Below the pieces are notes generated by a model. It did not search any database, was not told where the DNA came from, and saw nothing but the letters and a program-made list of their open reading frames with translations. Positions 9,418 through 18,060 of a stretch of 64,000 nucleotides of DNA are shown here, in pieces; position 1 is the stretch's first letter, and the number at the start of each line of letters is the position of its first letter. Both the position numbers and the translations under genes were made by a program. The stretch is from JAQBQB01 sp963757185 (lineage in GTDB: Bacteria; Gemmatimonadota; Gemmatimonadetes; Gemmatimonadales; Gemmatimonadaceae): contig CAVWQI010000008.1 of NCBI GenBank assembly GCA_963757185.1, positions 124,001-188,000 of the forward strand. The letters run 5' to 3'.

Positions 9418-11880
9418 CTACTCCGCCCTCAACGCGACCAGCGGATCGACCTTCGTCGCCCTCCACGCCGGAATCCAACTCGCCGCCGCCGCAACCGCCA
9501 GCAGCGCAACCGCCACTCCCACGAAGGTGAGCGGATCCGTCGCGGTGACGCCGTAGAGTACTCCCTGCATCACCCTCGTCAGCGCGAGCGCGGCCGCGAT
9601 TCCGATGACGACACCGAGCCCCGCGAGCCGAAGCCCGCGCCCGACGATCATACCGAGCACCGATGATGGACGAGCACCGAGCGCGACGCGGACGCCGATT
9701 TCGCGCGTCCGCTGCGTGACGAGGTACGCCAGCACGCCGTAGATCCCCAGCGTGCCGAGGACGAGGCCCATCGTGCCGAAGAGTCCAAGCAAAACGGCGA
9801 GCAGCCTCGGACGGGCAACAGCCTCGCCGACCGCGTCGTCGAGCGTGAACGCGCCGGTGAACGTCTGCTGCGGATCGACGGCGCGCACCGCGTCCTCGAT
9901 CCGTTTGATCATCAGCTGAGGATCGTCCTGCGTCCGCGCGACGAGATTCACCTTCACCCTAAAGCTCTGATACGCGCTCGCATAGATGCGCGGGTCCGGC
10001 GTTTCATCGACGGATCCCTGGTGCACGTCGCCGACCACGCCGACGATCGCGAAGTGGTTCCTGTCGCCGAACGTGATCGTCTGTCCGATCGGGCTCCGGT
10101 CCGCGAAGTACTTCTTGGCCAACGCCTCGTTGACGACGAGCGCGATCGGCGCGCCCAACCGGTCCTTCTGCGACAGGTCGCGTCCCGCGACGAGCGGAAT
10201 GCCCATCGTCGAGAAGAACCCGTCGCTCGTGAACATGAGCGTCGCGCGCGGAAGCTCGCCACCCGCGCTCGGCGTCACGCCCGGCGGCACGAAGCCGATC
10301 AGCTCGCCGTCGCCGCGAAACGGCAGATCACGAATCGCCCCGGCCGAGATCACGCCGGGCACGGCGCGCACGCGGTTCAGCATGTCGCGATACGTGTCGC
10401 GCATCTCCGCTGGTGTCGAGTGCCGCGCGGTCGAGATGCTGTAGTTCACGGCGACGCGATGGTCGCGAGCGAATCCGAGATCCACCTGTAGCAGCTTGAC
10501 GAAGCTCCGCGTCATGAGCCCCGCGCCGACAACGAGAACGACCGCCAACGCGACTTCGGCGACGACCAGCGCGTTCCGCAGTCCGCCTGTCGCGCTCGTG
10601 GCGCCGCGCGAACCCTCACGCAATGACTGTTGCAACTCCGGCGACGCGGCGCGAATCGCTGGAATCAAGCCGAACGCCACGCCCGTCACGATCGTGAGCG
10701 CCGCCGTGAACAGCACCACCCGATAGTCCAGCCCGACCTCCTCGGCGCGCGGCAACTGGCCGGCCGCCAGACGAAGAAGCGCGCTCTTCCCCGCGACGGC
10801 GACGCCGACGCCGAGGAGACCACCGGTCAACGCGAGGACCATGCTCTCGGTGCAAAGCTGTCTGACGAGACGCGCGCGACCCGCGCCGAGTGCGACACGA
10901 ATCGCCAGCTCGCGCTCGCGAGACGTCGCACGAGCCAATAGCAACCCCGCGAGGTTCACCGCGGCAATGACCAGCACGAAGCCCACCGCGCCGAGCAACA
11001 CGAACAGACTCGTTCTGACCTTTCCGACGATCGAATCGCGCAGCGGAGCGACCGATGCCGCTCCGAGGTTGCGGTCATCCTCATACTCGGCGGCGAGTCC
11101 ACGCGTGATCGCGTTCATCTCCGCGTTCGCCTGCCCGACGGTGACGCCGGGCTTCATTCGTGCGACGACGTTCATGATTCGCACCGGGCGAATGCGCGGA
11201 ATCGATTGATCCGGGATCGTCGAATACGGGATGTACATCTGGACCGCGGGCGCCGGAAAGCGGAAGCTGGACGGCATCACGCCGACGATCTCGTACGACT
11301 GGCCGCCGAGCGTGACGCGCCGCCCGATGATTGATGTCGCTCCGCCGAACTGGCGCCGCCAGAAATCGTGGCTGAGCACGACCAGCTTGTCGTTCGCGCC
11401 GCGCACCATCTCTTCGTCGCGCGGAACGCGGCCCACTTCGGCGACAACGCCGAGCGTGTTCCAGAATCCCGGCGAGACGAACGTGGTGGAGATGCGCTGC
11501 GGCTCGCCGATGCCCGTCAAATCGGTGCCGCTCATTCCGTCGCTGTACCAGTAGCCGCCGATGTCGGCGAGCAGTCGACGCCGCGCGCGCCAGTCGTCGA
11601 GGTTGACCGCGGAGACCGAGGTGGGATTGGACGCGCCTTTCACGACCTCGACCTGCCACACGCGGACGAGCTGCTCGGGATGCGGAAAGGCGAGAGGTTT
11701 GAGCAGGACGCCGTTGACGACGCTGAAGATCGCGCTGTTCGCGCCGATCCCCAGCGCGAGCGTCAGAATCGCGACGAGTGAGAACGCCGGATTCTTGGCA
11801 AGCGTTCGAAGGGCGAACCGAACGTCGGCTCGCAGTTCGCCGAACCGTTCCTTGGTGCCGGATCGTGGTGAACTGGACAT
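9418..11880 (-). CDS. ABC transporter permease, ADOP type (second copy)
   Basis: MacB/FtsX-like permease of 820 aa, convergent with the first ADOP. It begins with ELRADVRFALRTLAKNPAF, the usual ADOP lead-in, then a helix (LVAILTLALGIGANSAIF), MacB_PCD domain, FtsX block with LLLARATSRERELAIRVALGAGRARLVRQL, second periplasmic domain, and a final FtsX block ending ATKVDPLVALRAE. It lacks the 75-residue N-terminal segment seen in the PadR-linked copy. No ATPase or PadR gene is adjacent. It lies 94 bp downstream of ada in the same direction and may be read through from it. The substrate is unknown. Confidence 0.9.
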   Translation of the reverse strand: MSSSPRSGTKERFGELRADVRFALRTLAKNPAFSLVAILTLALGIGANSAIFSVVNGVLLKPLAFPHPEQLVRVWQVEVVKGASNPTSVSAVNLDDWRARRRLLADIGGYWYSDGMSGTDLTGIGEPQRISTTFVSPGFWNTLGVVAEVGRVPRDEEMVRGANDKLVVLSHDFWRRQFGGATSIIGRRVTLGGQSYEIVGVMPSSFRFPAPAVQMYIPYSTIPDQSIPRIRPVRIMNVVARMKPGVTVGQANAEMNAITRGLAAEYEDDRNLGAASVAPLRDSIVGKVRTSLFVLLGAVGFVLVIAAVNLAGLLLARATSRERELAIRVALGAGRARLVRQLCTESMVLALTGGLLGVGVAVAGKSALLRLAAGQLPRAEEVGLDYRVVLFTAALTIVTGVAFGLIPAIRAASPELQQSLREGSRGATSATGGLRNALVVAEVALAVVLVVGAGLMTRSFVKLLQVDLGFARDHRVAVNYSISTARHSTPAEMRDTYRDMLNRVRAVPGVISAGAIRDLPFRGDGELIGFVPPGVTPSAGGELPRATLMFTSDGFFSTMGIPLVAGRDLSQKDRLGAPIALVVNEALAKKYFADRSPIGQTITFGDRNHFAIVGVVGDVHQGSVDETPDPRIYASAYQSFRVKVNLVARTQDDPQLMIKRIEDAVRAVDPQQTFTGAFTLDDAVGEAVARPRLLAVLLGLFGTMGLVLGTLGIYGVLAYLVTQRTREIGVRVALGARPSSVLGMIVGRGLRLAGLGVVIGIAAALALTRVMQGVLYGVTATDPLTFVGVAVALLAVAAAASWIPAWRATKVDPLVALRAE

Positions 11881-11974
11881 CCGAGCTCCCCGTGGTGGTT
11901 CACGTTCGACACAGGAATAGAGCGGGAAGGTTCATCGTGGCAAACGAACTTCGGTCCGCGTGCCGGCTTCGCCC

Positions 11975-13051
11975 CTACTTCGTCTCCGCTGCCAAGAGCT
12001 TCCGCTTTCTCTCCACGCCCCATTTGTAGCCTGAGATCTCACCGTCGCCGCGCAGCACGCGGTGACAGGGGACGACGATCGCGACGCGGTTGCTGGCGCA
12101 CGCTCGAGCGACCGCACGGCTGGCTTTGGGGTCTCCGATGGCCCGAGCCACCTCGGCGTACGAACGCGTTTCTCCAGCGGGGATTTCGCGCAGCGCGTCC
12201 CAGACCCGACGCTGGAACTCGGTTCCGGCGAGATCGAGGGGGATTCGATGCGTCGATCCGCGGCCTGGATCGCGGACGCGATCGAGGACCGCGCGGACCC
12301 ACGTCTCCCGCGCCTCGTCGTCGCGCTCGATGGTCGCGTTGGGGAAGTCGGCCCGCAGCACGCGTTCGACGTCGGCGTCATTCGCACCGAGCTCGACGGC
12401 GCACACGCCTCGCTCAGTGGTCGCGACGAGCACCCGCCCAACCGGTGCGTCGGCGATGGTGTATCGGATCCGCACGCCCGCTCCGCCGCGGCGGTACGCC
12501 GCGGGCGTCATGCCGAGCGATGTTGCTGCGCGCTCGTACACGCGGCTGCTCGACCCGAACCCGGCTTCGTACGTGGCTCGGCTCACCGTGTCGCCCGCGC
12601 GCAGGCGCGACTTGAATCGCCGCATCCTGTGCTCAGACTGATACTCCTTGGGTGAGACGCCGACCGCGCGCTTGAACGAACGCTGCAGGTGCGACGCGCT
12701 CAGCCCCGCCACCGTGGAGAGCTCATCGAGCGACACCGATCGGTCGGCGTGCGCGTCCAGATATGCGCGAGCCTTTTCGATCGCGGGATGAATTACCGAT
12801 TCCTTCGTCGGCCGGCAGCGGCGACACGCGCGAAAGCCCGCTCGCTCGGCCGCGGCGGTCGTCGAAAAGAACTCCACGTTGGTGCGCAGCGCCCGGCGCG
12901 AAGGACACGAGGGCTTGCAGAACACGCCCGTCGATCGAACGGCGTAAACGAACCGCCCGTCGTAGCTCGCATCCCGCCGCTCGACTGCGTGCCACGCGAT
13001 CGAGCTCGAGACCGGATTCGGTTCGTTCGAAGTGACTGCCATTGTCGCCAT
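11975..13051 (-). CDS. ada: Bifunctional Ada: methylphosphotriester sensor, AraC-type regulator and O6-methylguanine-DNA methyltransferase
   Basis: Adaptive-response protein that removes methyl groups from DNA and, once self-methylated, activates alkylation-repair genes. The N-terminal Ada zinc domain has Cys45 and Cys49 (GVFCKPSCPSRR) and Cys76 and Cys79 (RACRRCRP). An AraC-type helix-turn-helix follows (residues about 90-185, LSASHLQRSFKRAVGVSPKEY). The C-terminal methyltransferase carries the acceptor Cys329 in VVPCHRV, preceded by the RAVARACASN segment. The length (358 aa) and domain order match full-length Ada. It is monocistronic or lies upstream of the ADOP permease. No alkB or alkA gene lies near. 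Confidence 0.95.
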   Translation of the reverse strand: MATMAVTSNEPNPVSSSIAWHAVERRDASYDGRFVYAVRSTGVFCKPSCPSRRALRTNVEFFSTTAAAERAGFRACRRCRPTKESVIHPAIEKARAYLDAHADRSVSLDELSTVAGLSASHLQRSFKRAVGVSPKEYQSEHRMRRFKSRLRAGDTVSRATYEAGFGSSSRVYERAATSLGMTPAAYRRGGAGVRIRYTIADAPVGRVLVATTERGVCAVELGANDADVERVLRADFPNATIERDDEARETWVRAVLDRVRDPGRGSTHRIPLDLAGTEFQRRVWDALREIPAGETRSYAEVARAIGDPKASRAVARACASNRVAIVVPCHRVLRGDGEISGYKWGVERKRKLLAAETK

Positions 13052-13154
13052 GATATGCTCGCGTTGATAGGCACCCGCAACCTACGAACGCGTCGCCGAA
13101 CCGGGCTATCCGCTGCTTGCTCTCGAATTCCGCTGGATCGCTAGCCGAATCGTT

Positions 13155-14543
13155 CTAGACGTTCTTGATCTCGGTAACGAGTCCCGTGAGCGACGACTTC
13201 GCGTCGCCGAACAGCATGCTCGTCCGCTTGTCGTAGAACAGATCGTTCTCGATTCCCGCGAAGCCGGCCGCCATACCGCGCTTGAGCACGATGACGCTCT
13301 TCGCGTGGTCAGCGTTCAGAATCGGCATCCCATAAATGGGCGACGACTTGTCGTTGCGCGCCGCCGGGTTCACGACGTCGTTCGCGCCGATGACGAGCGC
13401 CACGTCGGCGCGGTCGAACTCGCTGTTGATCTCGTCCATGTCGTACAGCTTGTCGTACGGAACGTTCGCTTCGGCGAGCAGCACGTTCATGTGGCCCGGC
13501 ATTCGTCCGGCCACGGGGTGCACGGCGAACTTCACTTCGCCGCCGCGCTTCTCGATCAATTCCGCCAGCTCGCGTACGGCGTGCTGCGCTTGCGCGACGG
13601 CCATGCCGTAGCCCGGAATCACGATCACCAGCTGCGCATAGGCGAGCTGGATGGCCGCGTCTTCGACGCTGATCGAGCGTACCGCCAGGCCGGCCGACGA
13701 TTTCGCGCCGACCGCCTTCGTCTCGCCGCCGAACGCGCCGAACAAGACGTTCGTGAACGAGCGGTTCATCGCCTTGCTCATCAGGATCGACAGGATGAAT
13801 CCCGACGCGCCGTCGAGTGAGCCGCTGATGATCAGGATGACGTTGCCGATCGCGAAGCCGGTCGCGCACGACGCGAGGCCGGAGTACGAGTTGAGCAGGG
13901 CGACGACGACGGGCATGTCCGCGCCGCCGATCGGCATCACGAGCAGGACGCCGAAGATCAGCGACGCGCCGATCATCGAGTAGAAGGCCCACTGCGTGGC
14001 GGGATCGACGACCGCGTAGACGAACAGGCCAGCGACGCCGAGGAAGATCACTCCGTTGACGAAGTTCTGTCCCGGATATGTGAGCGGCTTCGACGGGAGC
14101 CATTCCTGGAGCTTCCCGGCGGCGACGATCGTTCCGCCGACGGTAATCGCGCCGAGCATGATCTCGAACCCGAGCGCCAGCATCTTCGTGTGCTCAGGCA
14201 CCATCCCGGCCGCGATCTCCGTGTGATACTCGGCGATGCCGACCAGCGTCGCGGCGAGGGCGCTGAACGTGAGCGACAGCGCGATTCGCTGCGGCATCGC
14301 CGTCATCGGCACCCACTGTCCCATCGGATAGCCGATGACGATGCCGAGAACGAGGCCGCCGGCGATCCAGCGGTAGTCGACGATCGTGTGGTTGAGCAGC
14401 GTGCCGGCGATGGCGAACAACATGCCGACCGCCGCCTGCTGCATGCCGCGCCGCGCTTTGTCCGGGCGCGTGAGGCTGCGCAGCCCGAGGATGAACAGGA
14501 CGGACGCGAGGAGGTAGCTCGCCTGGATGAGCGTATCGCGCAT
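13155..14543 (-). CDS. pntB: NAD(P) transhydrogenase subunit beta
   Basis: Membrane and NADP-binding subunit of the proton-translocating transhydrogenase, which reduces NADP+ with NADH at the expense of the proton gradient. The N-terminal two thirds are hydrophobic helices (domain II). The C-terminal domain III shows VIPGYGMAVAQAQHAV, HPVAGRMPGHMNVLLAEA, VALVIGANDVVNPAA and YGMPILNADHAKSVIVLKRGM, all classic NADP-site motifs. The length (462 aa) is normal. Last gene of the operon, it starts one base into the stop of the preceding subunit gene. Confidence 0.97.
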   Translation of the reverse strand: MRDTLIQASYLLASVLFILGLRSLTRPDKARRGMQQAAVGMLFAIAGTLLNHTIVDYRWIAGGLVLGIVIGYPMGQWVPMTAMPQRIALSLTFSALAATLVGIAEYHTEIAAGMVPEHTKMLALGFEIMLGAITVGGTIVAAGKLQEWLPSKPLTYPGQNFVNGVIFLGVAGLFVYAVVDPATQWAFYSMIGASLIFGVLLVMPIGGADMPVVVALLNSYSGLASCATGFAIGNVILIISGSLDGASGFILSILMSKAMNRSFTNVLFGAFGGETKAVGAKSSAGLAVRSISVEDAAIQLAYAQLVIVIPGYGMAVAQAQHAVRELAELIEKRGGEVKFAVHPVAGRMPGHMNVLLAEANVPYDKLYDMDEINSEFDRADVALVIGANDVVNPAARNDKSSPIYGMPILNADHAKSVIVLKRGMAAGFAGIENDLFYDKRTSMLFGDAKSSLTGLVTEIKNV

Positions 14544-14839
14544 CAGCGCGGTCCCGCCTTCTTGTCGCTGCCCGACTTGAACATGCGCAACATGCGATCG
14601 GTGATGAGGAACCCGCCCACGATGTTGCTCGTCGCCGCGATGACGGCGATGAAGCCGAGTATCGTCGCGACCTGATCTCGCGCCGAGCCGGCGGCGATCA
14701 ACGAACCGACGAGTGAAATACCGGAGATCGCGTTCGTCGCGGCCATGAGCGGCGTGTGCAACAGTGGTGGCACGCGCGAGATCACCATGAAGCCGACGAA
14801 CGCCGCCAGCACGAATACGTACAGTTCGAGAAGATTCAT
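14543..14839 (-). CDS. pntAB: NAD(P) transhydrogenase subunit alpha, membrane part
   Basis: Small 98-residue subunit with three or so membrane helices (LYVFVLAAFVGFMVISRVPPLLHTPLMAATNAISGI, then IAAGSARDQVATILGFIAVIAATSNIVGGFLITDRMLRMF). It supplies the part of domain II that is fused to the soluble alpha subunit in E. coli but separate in many other bacteria. Its start and stop each overlap the neighbouring pnt genes by one base, so all three are translated from one message. Confidence 0.95.
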   Translation of the reverse strand: MNLLELYVFVLAAFVGFMVISRVPPLLHTPLMAATNAISGISLVGSLIAAGSARDQVATILGFIAVIAATSNIVGGFLITDRMLRMFKSGSDKKAGPR

Positions 14840-15948
14840 TATTTGAGCACCCGTCCGTCGTGGGTCATCAACATCGCGCCGGTGATCTCGTCCGTCGGGT
14901 CGACATGGAGAGCGTCGTCCTTCACGAGATGTTTGAGCAGCTCGAAGATGTTGCGGCCGAACATCTGGCTGGCGTGGAACGCCACGGTGCTCGGCACGTT
15001 GAGCGGCGCGATGATCGTGACGTCGTGAGATTCCACCGTCTCGCCGGGCTTCGAGAGCACGCAGTTGCCGCCCGTCTCCGCCGCCAAGTCCACGATTACC
15101 GAGCCGGCCCGCATCGACGCCACCATCTCGGCGGTGATCAGCTTCGGCGCCGGACGTCCGGGGATCGCCGCCGTGGTCACCACGAGATCCTGATCCTTGA
15201 TGTGGTTCGCGATGGCGTTCAGCGTGCGAGTCTGCTCGTCGGCGGTCTGCGCACGCGCGTAGCCGCCGGCTGCTTGGGCGTCTTCGGCGACCAGCTCGTT
15301 AGCGACGAACGTCGCGCCGAGGCTGAGCACCTGCTCGCGCGCGGCAGGGCGCACGTCGAACGCGGATACGACGCCGCCGAGTCGCCGGCCTGTCGCGATC
15401 GCCTGGAGTCCGGCGACGCCCGCGCCGATCACGAAGACTTTTGCCGGCGAGATGTTGCCGGCGGCGGTCGTGAGCATTGGAAGGAATTTTCCGAGCGCCG
15501 ACGCGCCGATCAGCACGCCCTTGTATCCGGACACCGTGCTCTGCGAAGAGAGCACGTCCATGGACTGGGCGCGTGTGATGCGCGGGACGAGCTCGAGCGC
15601 GAGAGCCGAGACCCGGCGGGCGGCGAGCGCTTGAACGATCTCGGCACTCTGTCCGGGCCGGAGCAGCGAGATGAGCGTCGAGCCCTCGGCCAGTCGGCCG
15701 ATTTCCTGGGGGTCGGGGGGCTGGACCTTGGCGATCACCGGTGCCGCGGCGAAGGCAGCGGCCGCGTCGGGGACGATCGTCGCGCCGACCGCCTGGTAGG
15801 CGTCGTCGCGAAAGCCGGCGCGGAGCCCGGCGCCTCGCTGGACGACGATCTCGAGCTTGAGCTGTTTGACGAGCCGCGACACGCTGTCAGGCGCGAGTGC
15901 GACCCTCTGCTCACGGGGAGCGGATTCGGATGGTACGCTGATTTTCAT
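14839..15948 (-). CDS. pntAA: NAD(P) transhydrogenase subunit alpha, NAD-binding part
   Basis: Soluble NAD(H)-binding domain I of the transhydrogenase, related to alanine dehydrogenase. Visible motifs are EQRVALAPDSVSRLVK at the N-terminus, KVQPP, the NAD-binding loop KVFVIGAGVAGLQAIATGRRLGGVVSAFDVRP near residues 168-198 and KPGETVE near the C-terminus. The length (369 aa) matches the split-subunit form. First gene of pntAA-pntAB-pntB. The 218 bp to the divergent M28 gene should hold its promoter, but I see no convincing -35/-10 pair and no Shine-Dalgarno before the ATG. Confidence 0.96.
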   Translation of the reverse strand: MKISVPSESAPREQRVALAPDSVSRLVKQLKLEIVVQRGAGLRAGFRDDAYQAVGATIVPDAAAAFAAAPVIAKVQPPDPQEIGRLAEGSTLISLLRPGQSAEIVQALAARRVSALALELVPRITRAQSMDVLSSQSTVSGYKGVLIGASALGKFLPMLTTAAGNISPAKVFVIGAGVAGLQAIATGRRLGGVVSAFDVRPAAREQVLSLGATFVANELVAEDAQAAGGYARAQTADEQTRTLNAIANHIKDQDLVVTTAAIPGRPAPKLITAEMVASMRAGSVIVDLAAETGGNCVLSKPGETVESHDVTIIAPLNVPSTVAFHASQMFGRNIFELLKHLVKDDALHVDPTDEITGAMLMTHDGRVLK

Positions 15949-16166
15949 GAAGTAGCGGGTGTCGGCGCGCGGGCGTCTCGCGAGCTAACGCGCGCCGCCG
16001 GGGAAACGCTGATGAGCTTGAAGCTACGCGCGGCGGGCGGTGACGCAAACCGGAGCCCCCAGAGGCGTTGCGGCGTCACGACTTGCGCTACCCTTACATG
16101 TCGAGCCTCGCGTCGCCGTCGCATGAAGTTTGATATTCCCATGTCGTCACCTTCGGGGAGCCCGCC

Positions 16167-17957
16167 GTGGCCACGTCTCGTTTTCGGTTTCGATCCGCGG
16201 GTCGCGCGAAATTCGCTGCCTCCGCGTTCGCCGTTCTGTCACTCGCGGCGCTCACTCCCGGGCGAGTAGTGGCGCAGAAGCCAGGCGCGGCGCCCGCCCC
16301 CGCGCAGGCGACCTCCAAGCCGCTGCCGCTCAAGCACACCCCTGAGCCGACGACCGCCGCAATCACGCCGGCGGATCTGATGACGCGACTATACATCTTC
16401 GCCGACGATTCGATGATGGGGCGCGAGGTCGGCACGCAGTACCACCTCAAGGCGACCGCGTACATCGAGGCGGAAGCGAGGAAGCTTGGCCTGCTCCCCG
16501 CCGGCGACAGCGGGACGTATTTCCAGAACCTTCCGGTCTTCGATCACTCCCTGTCTCCCAAGACTTCGATCTCGGTCGCCGGGAAGTCCTTCGCGGTCGG
16601 AACCGACTTCGTTCCGCGCGACAACTCGCTGTTCGGCGGAACCGTGCGCCCGATCGACAACACGCAGGTCATATTCGGCGGCACGCTCACGCTTCCGGTG
16701 GACACGACGAAACTCGTGGCGCCCGCGGCGGCCGAGGGAAAATTCGTCGTGATGGCGGTCGGCAATGGGCCGGATGGGAAGCCGCTGATCGCCGGGTACC
16801 GGCAGCCGCTCACGGGCTACTACCTCAAGTCGGCGGCGGTCGCCGTCGTTGCGCTCGAGGGCTTCGAGCCGGATCAACGCAAGGCGCTGCTGGAGCCGTC
16901 GGAAGGACTCGACGACGCGCCGCCCGGGGCCGGGACGCCGGACACGCTGCCGGCCTTTCTGTATGTCACGCGCGCGATGGGTGCCGCGCTCGCCGGCGGA
17001 TCGCTCGACAGCCTGAAACGAGGAACGCCTGGGGGGACGATCCGCGGCGCGATCATCTTCGATTCGACGCGCGCGCCGGCGCGAAACGTGGTCGCCATCC
17101 TCAAGGGAAGTGATCCCAAACTCGCCGGCGAGTACGTGGCAATCGGCGCACACAACGACCATATCGGCTTCAACCACGCGCCGGTGGACCACGACTCGCT
17201 CCGCGCGTTCGACGCGGTGGTCCGTCCGCAGGGCGAGGACGATCGCGACCGGCCGGCGACCGCTGAAGAGCAGACGAGAATCCGTCAGATTCTCGACAGC
17301 CTTCGCAAGAAGAATCCGCCGCGTTTGGATTCGATCTACAACGGCGCCGACGACGACGGCTCAGGCACGGTCGCCACGCTGGAGATCGCCGAGGCCTTCG
17401 CGCGCGGCACGACGAAACCGAAACGGTCGATCCTCTTCGTCTGGCATGCCGGGGAAGAGAAGGGCCTCTGGGGATCGCAGTACTTCACCGACCATCCGAC
17501 CGTTCCGCGTGACTCGATCGTCGCGCAGCTCAACATGGACATGATCGGGCGAGGCGCGTCATACGACATCAAAGGCGGCGGGCCGACTTACCTGCAGCTG
17601 ATCGGCTCGCGACGCCTCTCCACCGAGCTGGGCGACCTCGTGGAGGCCGTGAACAAGACGGAGCCTCGGCCGTTCAAGATCGACTACCAGTTCGACGCGA
17701 ACGGGCATCCGCAGCAGTACTATTGCCGGAGCGACCACTACGAGTACGCGCGATACGGGATTCCGATCGCGTTCTTCTCGACCGGCGGCCACCGCGACTA
17801 TCACGAAGTGACCGACGAACCGCAGTACATCGACTATGACCATCTGGCCCGCGTCGCGACGCTCGTGTACCACATCGCGCTACGGGTTGCGGACCTCGGC
17901 CACCGGCCCGTGGTCGATCACCCCAAGCCGAATCCGATGGGACAGTGTGTACAGTGA
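16167..17957 (+). CDS. M28 family zinc peptidase, exported
   Basis: Aminopeptidase of the M28 (leucyl aminopeptidase/PSMA-like) family. GTG start with GGGAG 7 bases upstream. A signal peptide (residues 1-36, ending VVA-QK) precedes a Pro/Ala linker. A PA-like inserted domain spans about 130-300. The co-catalytic zinc ligands are readable: H329 (GAHNDHIG), D395 (GADDDGSG), E430 as catalytic base and E431 (GEEKGLWGS), D458 (NMDMIG) and H546 (RDYHEVTDEP). The length (596 aa) suits PA-domain members. It diverges from pntAA and is followed 103 bp later by the flavoreductase gene. Confidence 0.93.
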   Translation: MATSRFRFRSAGRAKFAASAFAVLSLAALTPGRVVAQKPGAAPAPAQATSKPLPLKHTPEPTTAAITPADLMTRLYIFADDSMMGREVGTQYHLKATAYIEAEARKLGLLPAGDSGTYFQNLPVFDHSLSPKTSISVAGKSFAVGTDFVPRDNSLFGGTVRPIDNTQVIFGGTLTLPVDTTKLVAPAAAEGKFVVMAVGNGPDGKPLIAGYRQPLTGYYLKSAAVAVVALEGFEPDQRKALLEPSEGLDDAPPGAGTPDTLPAFLYVTRAMGAALAGGSLDSLKRGTPGGTIRGAIIFDSTRAPARNVVAILKGSDPKLAGEYVAIGAHNDHIGFNHAPVDHDSLRAFDAVVRPQGEDDRDRPATAEEQTRIRQILDSLRKKNPPRLDSIYNGADDDGSGTVATLEIAEAFARGTTKPKRSILFVWHAGEEKGLWGSQYFTDHPTVPRDSIVAQLNMDMIGRGASYDIKGGGPTYLQLIGSRRLSTELGDLVEAVNKTEPRPFKIDYQFDANGHPQQYYCRSDHYEYARYGIPIAFFSTGGHRDYHEVTDEPQYIDYDHLARVATLVYHIALRVADLGHRPVVDHPKPNPMGQCVQ

Positions 17958-18060
17958 TTCGGCCGGGCGCGCCTGACAGCTTCGTGAAAGGGTGACGGGC
18001 GGCGTTTAGGCGGGGGTCTTCCCCAGGGGATATCGGGCTACCTTCGTCAGCAGGCGGAGC

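Noticed and set aside
14860..16269. 469-residue open frame on the plus strand
   Set aside because: Opposite pntAA, whose NAD-binding motifs are unambiguous.
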